64,000 nt of DNA from Streptomyces humi. Its GTDB lineage: Bacteria; Actinomycetota; Actinomycetes; Streptomycetales; Streptomycetaceae. Below are positions 1 to 8,888 of this stretch, piece after piece; position 1 is the first letter of the stretch; each line of letters opens with the position of its first letter. The DNA is taken from assembly GCF_001005085.2 (NCBI RefSeq), contig NZ_LBMU02000115.1, forward strand, positions 18,038 to 82,037. Direction: 5' to 3'. Below the pieces are notes generated by a model. The model did not search any database, was not told the DNA's origin, and saw only the letters and a program-made list of their open reading frames with translations. A program made the position numbers and the translations under genes.

Positions 1-198
1 GTCGAGGTCGGGACCGTCCGGCGTGAAGCCGAGCTCGGCGAGAGCTGTGTGCGTTGCGGTCGGGGGAACCGCGGAGAGATCGGTGACCTCCCCGCGGTCG
101 AGGTACACGCTGTCCAGCGTGACCGGGTCGAGGAGGGCCGCCTCGCCGTCCCGGTCGTACCGGATGTACTTCCCCCACAGAAGCTGCGAGGAGGCCAC
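1..198 (-). CDS. Hypothetical protein, C-terminus cut by window edge
   Basis: The visible 66 codons begin at a GTG (position 198), five bases after the stop of the preceding minus-strand gene, so the two are probably co-transcribed. The start VASSQLLWGKYIRYD is followed by an acidic, soluble-looking segment with no membrane span. The frame is open to the window edge, so the protein is longer than what is seen. I do not recognise the family and assign no function. Confidence 0.55.
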   Translation of the reverse strand, partial: MASSQLLWGKYIRYDRDGEAALLDPVTLDSVYLDRGEVTDLSAVPPTATHTALAELGFTPDGPDLD

Positions 199-203
199 AG
201 GTG

Positions 204-560
204 TTACGCGGCTTCCTCTTCCATGATGCCGCGCTCGGCCATCAGCTTGCGGACGAGTTCCTCTCCGGAGGCCTGCAGCTGTGCCGAGGCCTCCGGGGAG
301 CCGCCGTCCGCCAGGACGATCACGCCCGGAAGGGTGGGGTTCGCGGCGATGATCGTGATGCCGGCGGGCTCGGTGCTGACCACCATGATCGCGTTCTCGA
401 CGGGCACCCAGTCCGTGTTGTCCTTCAACGCTTCCAGGATCTCGGCCTGCTTGGCCTGGAAGGCGTCACGCTCGCCCATCCAGACCCCCGCCTTGCTCTT
501 GGAGTCGACGACGTCGGCGTAGATCAGGTGATCGCCCTTGGTACGTCGAGGAGTCGGCAT
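204..560 (-). CDS. Small hypothetical protein (118 aa)
   Basis: The start ATG at 560 is preceded by a good ribosome site (AAAGGAGAG), so it is preferred over an in-frame start 18 codons further up. The protein starts MPTPRRTKGDHLIYADVVDS and has a charged N-terminus, a hydrophobic stretch around residues 55-80, and an acidic end (MEEEAA). It looks soluble. It sits directly upstream of the partial gene at 1-198 and the pair looks like a two-gene operon. No family is recognised. Confidence 0.6.
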   Translation of the reverse strand: MPTPRRTKGDHLIYADVVDSKSKAGVWMGERDAFQAKQAEILEALKDNTDWVPVENAIMVVSTEPAGITIIAANPTLPGVIVLADGGSPEASAQLQASGEELVRKLMAERGIMEEEAA

Positions 561-883
561 GACCCTCTCCTTTCCCGTGCTCGGCTTGTGTCGGCTTCGG
601 CGGTGCCAGTGCACAACGAGAGGTGTGCGGGGAGCAGCCTTCCGCAGCGCAGGGCGGACGGCACATTTCGCGGGTGATATAACCCGGGAGATACGCGCTC
701 CATGCTGATGGAGGGTAAATGGGGTATCTCCGAACCTGCTGGTCGACGCCCCGACACCGCCAGCGGGTCCGCGTCATCGGCGGTGGGGCCGCGGTCGTGC
801 CGACAGAATGCGCAAGGTGGAGCTGGACACGTCGACCCAAACGGATAGACGAGTATGCGAAGCCTCTGGTGGAGAGGGTCTCT
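561..883. other. Divergent intergenic region
   Basis: This 323-base stretch separates a minus-strand operon (starting at 560) from a plus-strand gene (starting at 884). The plus frame is open across part of it but the translation looks non-coding (arginine/tryptophan-rich) and lacks a ribosome site. The one clear element is the palindrome at 671-686. Confidence 0.5.
671..686. promoter_or_regulatory. Palindrome CGGGT-gatata-ACCCG
   Basis: A perfect 5-bp inverted repeat around gatata lies between divergently transcribed genes. Its core GTGATA also occurs in the operators found before the two XRE regulators (4195-4208, 6540-6553). Whether the same kind of regulator binds it is inference. Confidence 0.3.
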
Positions 884-1528
884 GTGGATGTGACGACACT
901 TGCGGTCGCGCTCATCAGCGTCGGAGGGACGTTGGGCGGGACCCTGGGTGGGGCGGTGCTCAGCCAGCGTGCAAGCCGCGCCGAAGCAGCGGAGCAGAAC
1001 CGGCGTGCCGATCGTGAGCGGGAGCACGAGCGTGATGAGCGAGCGTTGCAGGCGAAGCGTGATCTTTATGCCCGTCTCAACACCGCGGCCCGCGCTTACC
1101 GGGTCGCCGCCAGAGACGCCGTCCTGGCTTCCGAGCGTGGCGAAAGTGTCGATCCGGCAGTTCTCGACGCCGCCAAGGAGGCCTGGGCCGACCAGTACTC
1201 CCAGGCCCAGATGGCGCTGGCGAAGAGTGTTCTGGAGGCCGCCTCGACGCTCAACAGATCGCTCGGTGTCGGGTACACGGTTGTGAAACAGCTGCCGGGC
1301 AGCCGAGACCTCGACGAGGCGTACCAGCGGGCCAAGGAATGGTTCAGCGGTCCGTTGTCCGACGGTGTCTACCTGTTGCGGGTCACGCTGCGGCATGACC
1401 TCGGTATCGAGGTCGACTCCCACTTCGAGCAGACCAGTACGCAGATCCTCACTGTGCTCGACAGCGCGCGGGACAACCTTGACCGTCTACTTGCTGCGGA
1501 ACGCGCACAGTCCGCCAGGTCCAGCTGA
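884..1528 (+). CDS. Membrane-anchored coiled-coil protein (214 aa), function unknown
   Basis: A GTG start at 884 is chosen because GGAGAGGG lies just upstream and the protein then begins VDVTTLAVALISVGG, a hydrophobic N-terminal anchor with a glycine-rich pattern (GGTLGGTLGG). Residues about 35-65 are highly charged (many R, E, D), typical of a coiled coil just inside the membrane. The remaining part is helical, with alanine-rich repeats. The frame is open further upstream but that part does not look coding. Similar anchored coiled-coil proteins are common in actinomycetes; no function is known to me. Confidence 0.65.
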   Translation: MDVTTLAVALISVGGTLGGTLGGAVLSQRASRAEAAEQNRRADREREHERDERALQAKRDLYARLNTAARAYRVAARDAVLASERGESVDPAVLDAAKEAWADQYSQAQMALAKSVLEAASTLNRSLGVGYTVVKQLPGSRDLDEAYQRAKEWFSGPLSDGVYLLRVTLRHDLGIEVDSHFEQTSTQILTVLDSARDNLDRLLAAERAQSARSS

Positions 1529-1788
1529 CGGGCAAGGAGGCTCAGGTCTGCTCCGAGTTGGCCGTAGCCAGGGATCAGCTCCGCTATATGGACCCTGGCG
1601 AAGCCGTCTTGAGGAGAGGGGTGACCGGTACTGGGCAGACGGTGGCAAATGCGCCGGAGTGATCCGTCACGGAATTGCAGTCACAACCAATTTCGTACAG
1701 GTCGATAGGGTCCAAGGTATGCATCACTGCATGCCCAACGAAGCTGTGTGGGACGTGCGCCCTCGATCGCTTCCCGGCAAGCCCCGGT

Positions 1789-2664
1789 TCAGGCCCTACT
1801 CCAGGAGGCTGTCTCTCGCCCGTCCATGAGCGTCGCGACTCGGTGTGAAAGCTGCTTACCAGCCGCCTTGTCCCCTCGATCCGCGCGTCGTATGAAGGCG
1901 CCGAGTGTGTGCAGGTCTCGAATCGCTCGCAGCACAGCCAGCCCATCCCACTGTCGGATGTCGTACCCATACCGAAGGCTGAACTCGTCGAGGTCCGCGA
2001 CAGTACGCCCGAACCGGACCCCTTGGAAGGTGTTGGCCAGGTCGATCTCACGAGGGCCGAACGCTGCCTCGTCCCAGTCGCCGAGCCGCACGCCGTCACC
2101 ACTCCAGAGCGTGTTTCCGGGATAGGCGTCGCCGTGGATGTGACCCTGGCCCAGAGGGAAGTCGAGCCTGCCGTAGCTGTCCAGAAGCTCCTCCCGCCGC
2201 GCGACCAACCACTCACGCTGCGCCGAGGCCAAGTAGCAGCTGGACTCCACGGAGTTCTTGAACGAGGTGAGGGGCTGAAACCGGGGAAGCGGGATCGGCG
2301 GCGCCGGCAAGGAGTGGAGTTCACGTAGCAGGGCGCCCAAGGGGCCGGCCGGTGGCCCGCTGCCTTCTGGCTGCGGGTAGTGGTGCCAGAACGTCACCGC
2401 GTGCGGAGCGTAGACGAGCGGCTGGGGGAGATCCGCGGGCTCCGTCGCCGGGAAGCCGTTCGCGACGAGCCAGCGGGTCAGCGAGACCGCTGTGTCGAGA
2501 CGTGGCCGCTGGGAGAGGGGGCTGACGCGTACGACGAGGCCTTCGTCGGCAAGGAGGAACACGGACGTGGCGTGGTCGTGGAGTCGGGTGAGTGACTGGT
2601 CTGTCAGGCCTGAGGCTCGGCAGGCCATGCGGGCGGCGGACTCGGGAGAGACCGTCGTCGTCAT
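1789..2664 (-). CDS. Aminoglycoside phosphotransferase (APH)-family kinase
   Basis: The protein has 291 residues, a normal length for the APH/choline-kinase fold. It shows the catalytic loop HGDAYPGN (residues 177-184) and the metal-binding GDWDEA (195-200, DFG equivalent). The N-lobe has VVRVSP with few other markers. The ATG start overlaps the stop of the upstream XRE/TPR regulator by four bases, so the two are translationally coupled. The natural substrate cannot be read from the sequence; antibiotic resistance is possible but many such proteins phosphorylate other small molecules. The gene pair parallels the XRE-HAD pair at 4237-6482. Confidence 0.85.
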   Translation of the reverse strand: MTTTVSPESAARMACRASGLTDQSLTRLHDHATSVFLLADEGLVVRVSPLSQRPRLDTAVSLTRWLVANGFPATEPADLPQPLVYAPHAVTFWHHYPQPEGSGPPAGPLGALLRELHSLPAPPIPLPRFQPLTSFKNSVESSCYLASAQREWLVARREELLDSYGRLDFPLGQGHIHGDAYPGNTLWSGDGVRLGDWDEAAFGPREIDLANTFQGVRFGRTVADLDEFSLRYGYDIRQWDGLAVLRAIRDLHTLGAFIRRADRGDKAAGKQLSHRVATLMDGRETASWSRA

Positions 2665-4136
2665 GGGGCAAGGACCTTTGTTCGGGTGTCTATCGCCTGG
2701 TACCCGCGGGCCGCTTCGGCGAGTTCACGCGCGACGGAGCTCCGGGCGAACCGCGGTTGCTCCAACAGCCTAGCCACTGACTGCACGGCGTCGCCGAGTT
2801 GCCGAATGCGTTGGTCCGCCGGGAGATCCAGGACGGGCCGAAGGTGCTCTCCGGCTCCCTCGATCTCCCCTGCGGTGATGCGCGCTGTCGCGATGTCGAG
2901 GCGCGCCAGGGCTTCGTCGCCGTACGACCTCTGCTCCGGAGGGCCGGATTCGTAGAGTTCGATGGCCGTGGCCGCGTGCTGCTCGGCCAGCCGATGCTCG
3001 CCAAGCAGCGCGAAGGTTCCGCCGATGTAGTAGTGCTGCTTCGCTTCGGGGAACGTGAGGAGGCCTCCGAACCGGGTCAGGGCGTCTGGAGCCCCATGCC
3101 GGTCCCGGGCCCGTTTGAGTTCCTCGATGGCGTCCATGGCAGTCCGGCGGTCGCCGATGCGAGCCGCCGCCCGGGCTTCGATCGCCGCTATCCGGATTCG
3201 GGTTTCCCCACCGGGGGACAGCAGGGCGGCCTGCCTTGTGTAGTCGAGAGCTGTCTGCCGCCGCGACGACCACTCGGCGATCAGCGCGGCCGTGCCCTTC
3301 ACCCAGGCTCGCAGGTCGTTGTGATCGGACTGTTCGGCGAGAGTCCAGGCTGTCTGCAACTGCGCGACAGCGGCGTCTTCGTCGCCGAGGTTCTGCGAGG
3401 CGTGAGCGAGCAACAGGGAGCTGGTGCCAGCGAGCAGGAGCAGTTTTCTGGTCTGGCCGAGAGGCTGGCGGCCGTTCAGCAGGCCGAAGAGGTGATCCCT
3501 AGTCGACACGAGGTCAGTGAAGATCCGGTGCAGCGGTGCGTGGACGTAGTCACCGGCGATCCCGGCGAGTACGGCCTCGATCCCTTCGAGCTCCACGTCG
3601 CTGACGTTGCTCCGCGTGATGTCGCTGGCGAAGTTCAGGGACTGCACGGCGGCCTGGGCCGCCAACTGGTTCAGGTCGGTGGCCTCGGTCACCCCGGGAG
3701 GCACGTCGACGGGTGACCATCCGATCTGTGCGGGGACAGAGACGTCGTACGTCCCCTGTTCGCGGAAAGGCGGAGCCAGCAGGGCGTCCGGCGTGCCGAT
3801 GCCGTCGAGGAACCGCGCGACCTTGTCGAGGTTCGTGAGACGTCGGCTGCCGGCTTCGAGCATCGACAGGAAGCCCTGGCTCAGGCCGGCCATGGACGCC
3901 ATGTCTTCTTGCCGAAGACCGGCTCTCTCCCGGATGAGTCGGCTCGCACGGCCGAAGTCCCACGCCGCGATGGCGGTTTGGATGTCGCGGTCGGTCCACA
4001 CCGTGTCCGGGATGCTGCGGACTGGTTGCGGCTCCCACGTCCCCTTGGTGCGGGCGCACGCCGCGCACAGTTCGTCAAGGTTGTACTGGCTCAACCGGCA
4101 TCCGCAGCCGGCGCATGTGCGAGGGTTCCTCGGCAT
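2661..4136 (-). CDS. Zinc-ribbon/XRE DNA-binding regulator with TPR region
   Basis: Starting at ATG 4136 (GGGGGCGCG upstream) the protein has 491 residues. Cysteine pairs CAGC (8-11) and CAAC (24-27) form an N-terminal zinc ribbon. An XRE-type helix-turn-helix follows, including LRQEDMASMAGLSQGFLSML. The C-terminal 300 residues are alanine/leucine-rich helical repeats of the TPR kind. It is clearly paralogous to the protein at 4962-6482. It is coupled by an ATGA overlap to the kinase gene downstream. A palindrome 58 bp before the start (4195-4208) is a candidate autoregulatory site. The ligand or partner sensed by the TPR part is unknown. Confidence 0.85.
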   Translation of the reverse strand: MPRNPRTCAGCGCRLSQYNLDELCAACARTKGTWEPQPVRSIPDTVWTDRDIQTAIAAWDFGRASRLIRERAGLRQEDMASMAGLSQGFLSMLEAGSRRLTNLDKVARFLDGIGTPDALLAPPFREQGTYDVSVPAQIGWSPVDVPPGVTEATDLNQLAAQAAVQSLNFASDITRSNVSDVELEGIEAVLAGIAGDYVHAPLHRIFTDLVSTRDHLFGLLNGRQPLGQTRKLLLLAGTSSLLLAHASQNLGDEDAAVAQLQTAWTLAEQSDHNDLRAWVKGTAALIAEWSSRRQTALDYTRQAALLSPGGETRIRIAAIEARAAARIGDRRTAMDAIEELKRARDRHGAPDALTRFGGLLTFPEAKQHYYIGGTFALLGEHRLAEQHAATAIELYESGPPEQRSYGDEALARLDIATARITAGEIEGAGEHLRPVLDLPADQRIRQLGDAVQSVARLLEQPRFARSSVARELAEAARGYQAIDTRTKVLAP

Positions 4137-4194
4137 CGCGCCCCCGTTCCTCGTCTGCGGACGGCAGCGTACGTGCGGGCACTCGCGGGCGGGA

Positions 4195-4208
4195 ATCACG
4201 CCGGTGAT
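4195..4208. promoter_or_regulatory. Operator-like palindrome ATCAC-gccg-GTGAT
   Basis: A perfect 5-bp inverted repeat with a 4-base spacer lies 58-72 bases before the XRE regulator start at 4136. The same arms, with flanks GGA and A, recur at the same distance before the paralogous regulator at 6482. This conservation of arms and distance, with unrelated spacers, supports a binding site for the regulators themselves. Confidence 0.6.
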
Positions 4209-4236
4209 ACCCCAGTTGGTGGGCGGCGGGGTGTGC

Positions 4237-4965
4237 TCAGACGTCGGAGCGGGTCACTGCCGTGATCGCGTCCAGAAGCTGCGGAACGTCTTCGAGGCTG
4301 TCGAGTACGACGTCGGCTCCGGCTGCCGCCAGATCGACGGCGGAGGTCTTTCCGGACGCGACCGCGATCACAGGTGCTCCGCCTTCGAGGCCCGTGCGGA
4401 CGTCTTCGAGGGAGTCGCCGATGATGACCGTGTTGGAGCGGGAGAAGCGTGTGCCGTATTCGGTCTGGGCGCGTGTCTGGGCGACTGATACGAGACTCGG
4501 GCGGTGGTCGTTGTCGGACGAGTACCCCCCGATCTCCGTGTCCAGGAAGCCGGTGAGGTCGAACGCCTGGAGCTTCAGCAGGGCATTGGGCTTGAGGTTC
4601 CCCGTGACCACCGTCGGTACGTATCCCGGTTGGGCCTGCACGTTCTTGAGGGCGGAGACGGCTCCGGGCAGGAGGACACCTTGTCGGCGAAGATCTTCCG
4701 TGTGTGCGGCGAGGCGTCGGGGGAGGAGTTCCACCATGCGCGGCAACAAATGCGGGACCTCTGCATCGGGGACGCCGTTGTCCGTCAGGAGGGAGCGGAT
4801 CGCCAGGGGCATGGTGACGCCGGTACCTCGTGCCGGGAGGTGCTCCGCGGGACGACCGACGATCTCGGCGAAGGTCTCCCGGTAGACCTGCCTGTCGATG
4901 TCGCCGACGTACAACAGGGTGCGGTCGATGTCCCACAGGACGAGGGTCCGAGGTGCGGCGGTCAA
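4237..4965 (-). CDS. HAD-superfamily phosphatase-like hydrolase
   Basis: A TTG at 4965 overlaps the stop of the upstream regulator (TTGA) and follows GGGAGCC, giving 242 residues. Motif I is WDIDRTLL (nucleophile Asp and acid Asp), motif II is VVTGN, and motif IV is IIGDSLEDV, as in phosphoglycolate-phosphatase-like HAD hydrolases. The frame stays open far upstream, but that is an accidental opening antisense-frame to the regulator gene. Substrate is unknown. With its upstream XRE/TPR regulator it mirrors the regulator-kinase pair next door, so one module carries a kinase and the other a phosphatase. Confidence 0.8.
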   Translation of the reverse strand: MTAAPRTLVLWDIDRTLLYVGDIDRQVYRETFAEIVGRPAEHLPARGTGVTMPLAIRSLLTDNGVPDAEVPHLLPRMVELLPRRLAAHTEDLRRQGVLLPGAVSALKNVQAQPGYVPTVVTGNLKPNALLKLQAFDLTGFLDTEIGGYSSDNDHRPSLVSVAQTRAQTEYGTRFSRSNTVIIGDSLEDVRTGLEGGAPVIAVASGKTSAVDLAAAGADVVLDSLEDVPQLLDAITAVTRSDV

Positions 4966-6482
4966 GTTCGGCTCCCTGTTGCCGGCATCGCGACGTGTCG
5001 CTCCAGTACGTCCTGAGCGTACGGGCTGTGGGCGACCTGACGGAGCCCGTGGATCATGTCCGCGACGTGGCTGTCGAGCCGGGCCGACCGGAGCCTCGCG
5101 GCCAGGTCGAGGACTTCGTGCGCCGCGGCGGCCCCGGCTTCTATGTCGCCTTGCTCGACGTGGGCGGTGGCGGCACGCGAGAGGAACAGGCCGCGGGTGC
5201 GGTGGTCCGCCGGGTTGAGTGCCTGCCGTGCCCTGGTGAAGCTGGCGGCGGCGCTGCTCGGGTCGCCGAGGTCGAGGTGGCAGCTGCCCGCCTGGCCGTG
5301 GATCTCGCCCTCGTTGACCCAGTACAGCCAGGGCGGGTCCTGTTCGGAGCGGCCCTGAGCGCAGAGTTCGGCCGCTCGTCCGAGTGCGGTGAGGGTGGCT
5401 TGGCGTTCGCCCAGTTTGGCGTGCCCGCGAGCCTGCCGCGTAAGGAGCATGGCTTCGAGCGCCGGTGTGCCGAGGTGCCTGACCCTGTCCCGGGCACGCT
5501 GGGCCGCGGCCACGGCATGGTGCGGGGCCCCGGTGGAGTAGCCGTGGATGGCTATGTAGGACAGGGCGCCGGCGCCCAGCCGTACGTCCTGCGAGGCTTT
5601 CGCCGCGCGCAGGGCCGCGTACAGGTAGCTGAGTGGACGATCCCGGTCGCCGGAGTCGAAGACGAACCAGCCGGTCTGCGTGGCCGTGTCGGCGATGATC
5701 GCCGCGAGGCGGCGTCCGGTCTCCTCGTCGTACGAGGTCTCCTCCAGCAGGTGCTTGAGGAACCGGAGGTGGCTGTCCCCGAGAGCGGTGAGGGTGCCGC
5801 TGCCGTCGCTCGCGTCCATGGTGCGGAGACTGTCGGTGGTGCGTTGCAGGGCGTCCAGCAGGTCGCCGGTGAGCTGACTCCCCTCCGCTGCCCTGGTGAG
5901 GGGTTCGGCTTCGGCGGTGTCCCAGGCGTTGACGAAGGTGGTGAGGGCGATGCCGCCAGCGGTGAGGAATCGTCGACGGTTCATCGCGTTGCCTCCTACC
6001 GCGCTGTCCAGTGCTTCCACCATACGGGCCGAGGTCCAGGGGAGGCTCGGATCGGCGTCGCCGGCGAACGGGGCCTGGGGCGCTTGCTGGGCTGGCCCGT
6101 GAGCATGTGGGAGAGGAAGGGCGACCAACTCGGCTGGTACGCCGAGGCCTGTCAGGAACTCGATGATCTTGTCGATGTTGGTGAGCCGGCGGTTGCCAGA
6201 CTCCAGCATGGACAGGAAGGACTGGCTCATCCCGGTGAGCTGGGCCATGTCTCCCTGACGAAGGCCACTTCGGAGCCGGATGAGGCGGCTGGCCCGGCTG
6301 AAATCCCAGTTGCCGAGCGCACTTCGGACTTCCGTGTCCGTCCAGACGTATTCCGGCACGAGCGGCGTGAAATGAGCTTGCCTGGGTTGAGAGCGGGCGC
6401 AGGAAGCGCACAGGGAATCCGAGTTGTACTGGCTCAGGGAGCAGCCGCATCGATCGCAGTGCCGTTGCGCCTGGCGAGGCAC
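4962..6482 (-). CDS. Zinc-ribbon/XRE DNA-binding regulator with TPR region (paralog)
   Basis: The 506-residue protein has cysteine pairs CDRC and CASC within the first 30 residues, then an XRE helix-turn-helix that includes LRQGDMAQLTGMSQSFLSML. A linker follows, with a short hydrophobic piece (FLTAGGIALTTFVNAW, after NRRR) resembling a twin-arginine-like internal segment often seen in Streptomyces XRE/TPR proteins. The rest is alpha-helical TPR-type repeats. It is paralogous to 2661-4136 over the whole length. The TTGA overlap couples it to the HAD phosphatase gene. The operator-like palindrome 6540-6553 lies 58 bp upstream. Confidence 0.85.
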   Translation of the reverse strand: MPRQAQRHCDRCGCSLSQYNSDSLCASCARSQPRQAHFTPLVPEYVWTDTEVRSALGNWDFSRASRLIRLRSGLRQGDMAQLTGMSQSFLSMLESGNRRLTNIDKIIEFLTGLGVPAELVALPLPHAHGPAQQAPQAPFAGDADPSLPWTSARMVEALDSAVGGNAMNRRRFLTAGGIALTTFVNAWDTAEAEPLTRAAEGSQLTGDLLDALQRTTDSLRTMDASDGSGTLTALGDSHLRFLKHLLEETSYDEETGRRLAAIIADTATQTGWFVFDSGDRDRPLSYLYAALRAAKASQDVRLGAGALSYIAIHGYSTGAPHHAVAAAQRARDRVRHLGTPALEAMLLTRQARGHAKLGERQATLTALGRAAELCAQGRSEQDPPWLYWVNEGEIHGQAGSCHLDLGDPSSAAASFTRARQALNPADHRTRGLFLSRAATAHVEQGDIEAGAAAAHEVLDLAARLRSARLDSHVADMIHGLRQVAHSPYAQDVLERHVAMPATGSRT

Positions 6483-7223
6483 TCTTCCCTCCCCCGAGCG
6501 AGATGTGCGGTTCTCCGGGCGTCCTTTCGCGGAGCCGGAATCACCTTAGTGATATCACCTTCGGCATGTGCGTAATCACCGTCCAGTGAACAGTCTTGGG
6601 GGCCAGCCCGCGTTCCGGTGACAGAAGTCGCCCGGTCGAGCGGCTCAACCGGTCCGTTCGGACGCACAGGAGTCTCCCGATGATGTTCGCTTCAGGTCGA
6701 GTTGGCGTCGCTTCTGATGACTCCCTGCCGCAGAGGCCGGCGGGGCTCGCGGGGCCGTCGCATGGCTGGGGCGCTCCACCCGACCGCCCCGTGTCGTCGC
6801 AGGCCCGGTCGCCGTCTCCCGCGCAGTCCGAGTTGAGCTGGGGGATCCAACTGGCGGCGTTCCCGAGGCCACGGCTGGGCGCGGTGGACGTCGTGCAGGT
6901 CGGGCTCGGGGTGGGACTCCGTGCGGTGGAGGGCATCCGGCAGGACGGCCTTCCTGTTGGCCCGGTCTTCTGCTGTGAGTCCCACGTCAGGATGCACATC
7001 CCTGCCGAGTCGGACACCGCCTACCGCTGGCACGCTCCGCAGACGCTGTGCCGCCCGGGAGCCTGGGAGTGCTCGACCAGCGGGCTTCCGACACCACGGT
7101 CGCGGTGCTCGGGGGTGTGGCTGTTTCCGCCCGGTCCGCGGAACACCCGCACACACGCGCCCGCGCTCCTTCACTGGCTGTCCCTGACACGGTCCGCCGG
7201 CGTACGGAACGTCGAGGTCCGGT
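6483..7223. other. Region without a confident gene
   Basis: Long frames are open on both strands here (plus to 7234, minus to 6541), and their third codon positions coincide, so composition cannot decide between them. Neither has a good ribosome site at a sensible start, and both translations are rich in S, P, C and R with no recognisable motif. Apart from the operator at 6540-6553 nothing is supported. Confidence 0.4.
6540..6553. promoter_or_regulatory. Operator-like palindrome ATCAC-ctta-GTGAT
   Basis: The site lies 58-71 bases before the regulator start at 6482, the same distance as the site before the paralog. It is followed by a further partial half-site (ATATCACC), so two regulator molecules could bind side by side. 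Confidence 0.6.
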
Positions 7224-7418
7224 ATGGCGGTTAGCGTCTCGGCCGTCGTCCTGCTGGGGTTCATCACGTTCCTGCTCGTCAAAAAGAGCGGGTTGAAGGC
7301 GAGCCACGCGGTCGTCTGCACGCTCTTCGGTTTCTACCTCGCAGACTCCTCGATCGCCCCCACCGTCTCGCAGGCCGTGAACAGCGTTGCCCAGATCGTC
7401 GGAAAGATCAGTTTCTAG
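7224..7418 (+). CDS. Small membrane protein (64 aa), function unknown
   Basis: ATG at 7224 follows GAGGTCCGGT. Residues 4-20 and 27-45 are two hydrophobic segments separated by KKSGLKA, which fits a two-span or hairpin membrane protein. Small proteins of this shape, with a GFYLA-type second segment, are common in Streptomyces chromosomes and plasmids. No function is established to my knowledge. It lies 114 bp upstream of the conservon and points the same way. Confidence 0.6.
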   Translation: MAVSVSAVVLLGFITFLLVKKSGLKASHAVVCTLFGFYLADSSIAPTVSQAVNSVAQIVGKISF

Positions 7419-7532
7419 CCGCCGGTTTCAAGCCGTCCGGCTGAATCGCAAGTGCGTCACATTTCCGGCACTGCGTGGCATCGGGACCGATGCCTCCCCA
7501 TCGCCAACCTTTCTTTCTACTTCGGGGATTTG

Positions 7533-8888
7533 ATGACCTCGCGCGTATTGGATCCGGCCCTTTGGTTGTCGGCCCTGGCTGTTCTCGCAGCCGTGGCCAC
7601 GGCCGTGCGCTTTCGTGCCGCGTCACTCGACGGAAAGCGTCGCGTCGCCAGCCTGGAGACGTCCTTGCGGATGGAGCGGGAGGCGGTCGCAGCCCGTGAC
7701 GACGAGGTACGGCATCTCGCTCAGCAGCAGGTGCCCCACCTGATCCACACCGTGCTGAGCGGCCAACAGGCGGCGGCCCCGCCCTCGCTCCACCCGGAAC
7801 TGAGCAAGACCGAGTTCGGCCGGGCTCTGGCTGAAGTCCTGCGCACGGTGCACGAGACGACGGTCCAGTCCGCCGACCGCGCGGAGAACGTGACCCGCAC
7901 GACACTGGGCACCTTCATCCGCGCGATCCAGCCGCTCGTGAACGAGTTGCAGGGCGCGGTGGAAGAGATGGTCGAGCGTCACCACGACCCGAAGGTGCTC
8001 GCGGACGCGATCGAGATCTCCCATGGTGGCAACCAGCTGGCCCGGCGACTTCAGGCCTTCAGCGTGCTGATCGGATCCTGGCCCGGGCGCCAGCGTGACC
8101 CCGCACCCCTGATCGATGTCGTGCGCGGCGGCGTCTCACGAATCCGCGACTACGACCGCATCGAGATCACCGGCGAGGCTCCTTTCGCCGTGACCAGCCG
8201 GGCCGTGGAACCCATCGTGCTGAGTCTGGCCGAGTTGCTCGACAACGCGGCCCGCCACTCCGAGCCGGGCACCAAGGTCCAGGTCTGGTACGTCTCGGCA
8301 GCCAACGGGGTGACCGTGTTCATCGACGACGCGGGCATCGGGATGACGCCCGAGAACCGCGCGAACGCCGGCCTGCTGCTCTCCGGTGGCCAGCAGATCT
8401 GGATCACCCAGATGCGTAACCCGCCCCAGCTCGGGTTCGTGACGGCCGGACAGTACGCCGACCGTTACGGCTTCCGGGCGGGCGCCGACCAGATATCCGC
8501 AACCGGCGGCGTACGGGCCTGGGTGTTCATTCCACAGGAGCTGCTGGTGCCCCTCGCAGACGTACCGAAAGCCGCCGAGCAAGCACGCACGCACCCGCCT
8601 GTCACTACCTCCGCCCCGGCGCCACCGGCAGAGCCTGCCTCAGTGGCCGGGGAACCGCCGCAGTATCCGACGCGCGCCGACAGCGGCCTCCCGCAACGCA
8701 CCCGACAAGGCGCCGGGCCGCGGCACGCCGCCTCCCCTGTCCACGAGACCCAGACCCCGAGTGACGGCGGCCGTGCCGTGGGCGCCTTCCTGCGCGGCGT
8801 CGAACGCGCCGGCACCCAGGGCGGCCAACCCTCAGGCCCGGGCTCCCACCTCCCCGACGAAGGGAAGCACACCGATGACGACCGTTAA
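7533..8888 (+). CDS. cvnA: Conservon histidine-kinase-like ATPase (CvnA)
   Basis: ATG at 7533 follows CGGGGA, giving 451 residues. One N-terminal membrane segment (about residues 7-24) is followed by a coiled-coil stretch (EREAVAARDDEVRHLAQQQ) and a dimerisation region with ISHGGNQLARRL. A GHKL ATPase follows, with N-box ELLDNAARHS and G1 box DDAGIGM. The C-terminal 120 residues are proline/alanine-rich and disordered. The order A-B-C-D-P450 after it identifies a conservon, a Streptomyces signalling operon whose A and B/C/D products are thought to form a membrane complex resembling eukaryotic G-protein receptors (cvn9/rar in S. coelicolor). The end overlaps cvnB by 14 bases. Confidence 0.85.
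   Translation: MTSRVLDPALWLSALAVLAAVATAVRFRAASLDGKRRVASLETSLRMEREAVAARDDEVRHLAQQQVPHLIHTVLSGQQAAAPPSLHPELSKTEFGRALAEVLRTVHETTVQSADRAENVTRTTLGTFIRAIQPLVNELQGAVEEMVERHHDPKVLADAIEISHGGNQLARRLQAFSVLIGSWPGRQRDPAPLIDVVRGGVSRIRDYDRIEITGEAPFAVTSRAVEPIVLSLAELLDNAARHSEPGTKVQVWYVSAANGVTVFIDDAGIGMTPENRANAGLLLSGGQQIWITQMRNPPQLGFVTAGQYADRYGFRAGADQISATGGVRAWVFIPQELLVPLADVPKAAEQARTHPPVTTSAPAPPAEPASVAGEPPQYPTRADSGLPQRTRQGAGPRHAASPVHETQTPSDGGRAVGAFLRGVERAGTQGGQPSGPGSHLPDEGKHTDDDR

Noticed and set aside
4237..6450. Very long open frame on the minus strand (737 codons)
   Set aside because: Only its last third is the HAD protein. The upper part is an alternate frame of the XRE/TPR regulator and has arginine/proline-rich nonsense.
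4830..6575. 581-codon plus-strand frame
   Set aside because: It is antisense to the XRE/TPR regulator, whose motifs are clear on the other strand.
6541..7321. Overlapping open frames on both strands
   Set aside because: No motif, no ribosome site, and composition cannot choose between strands.
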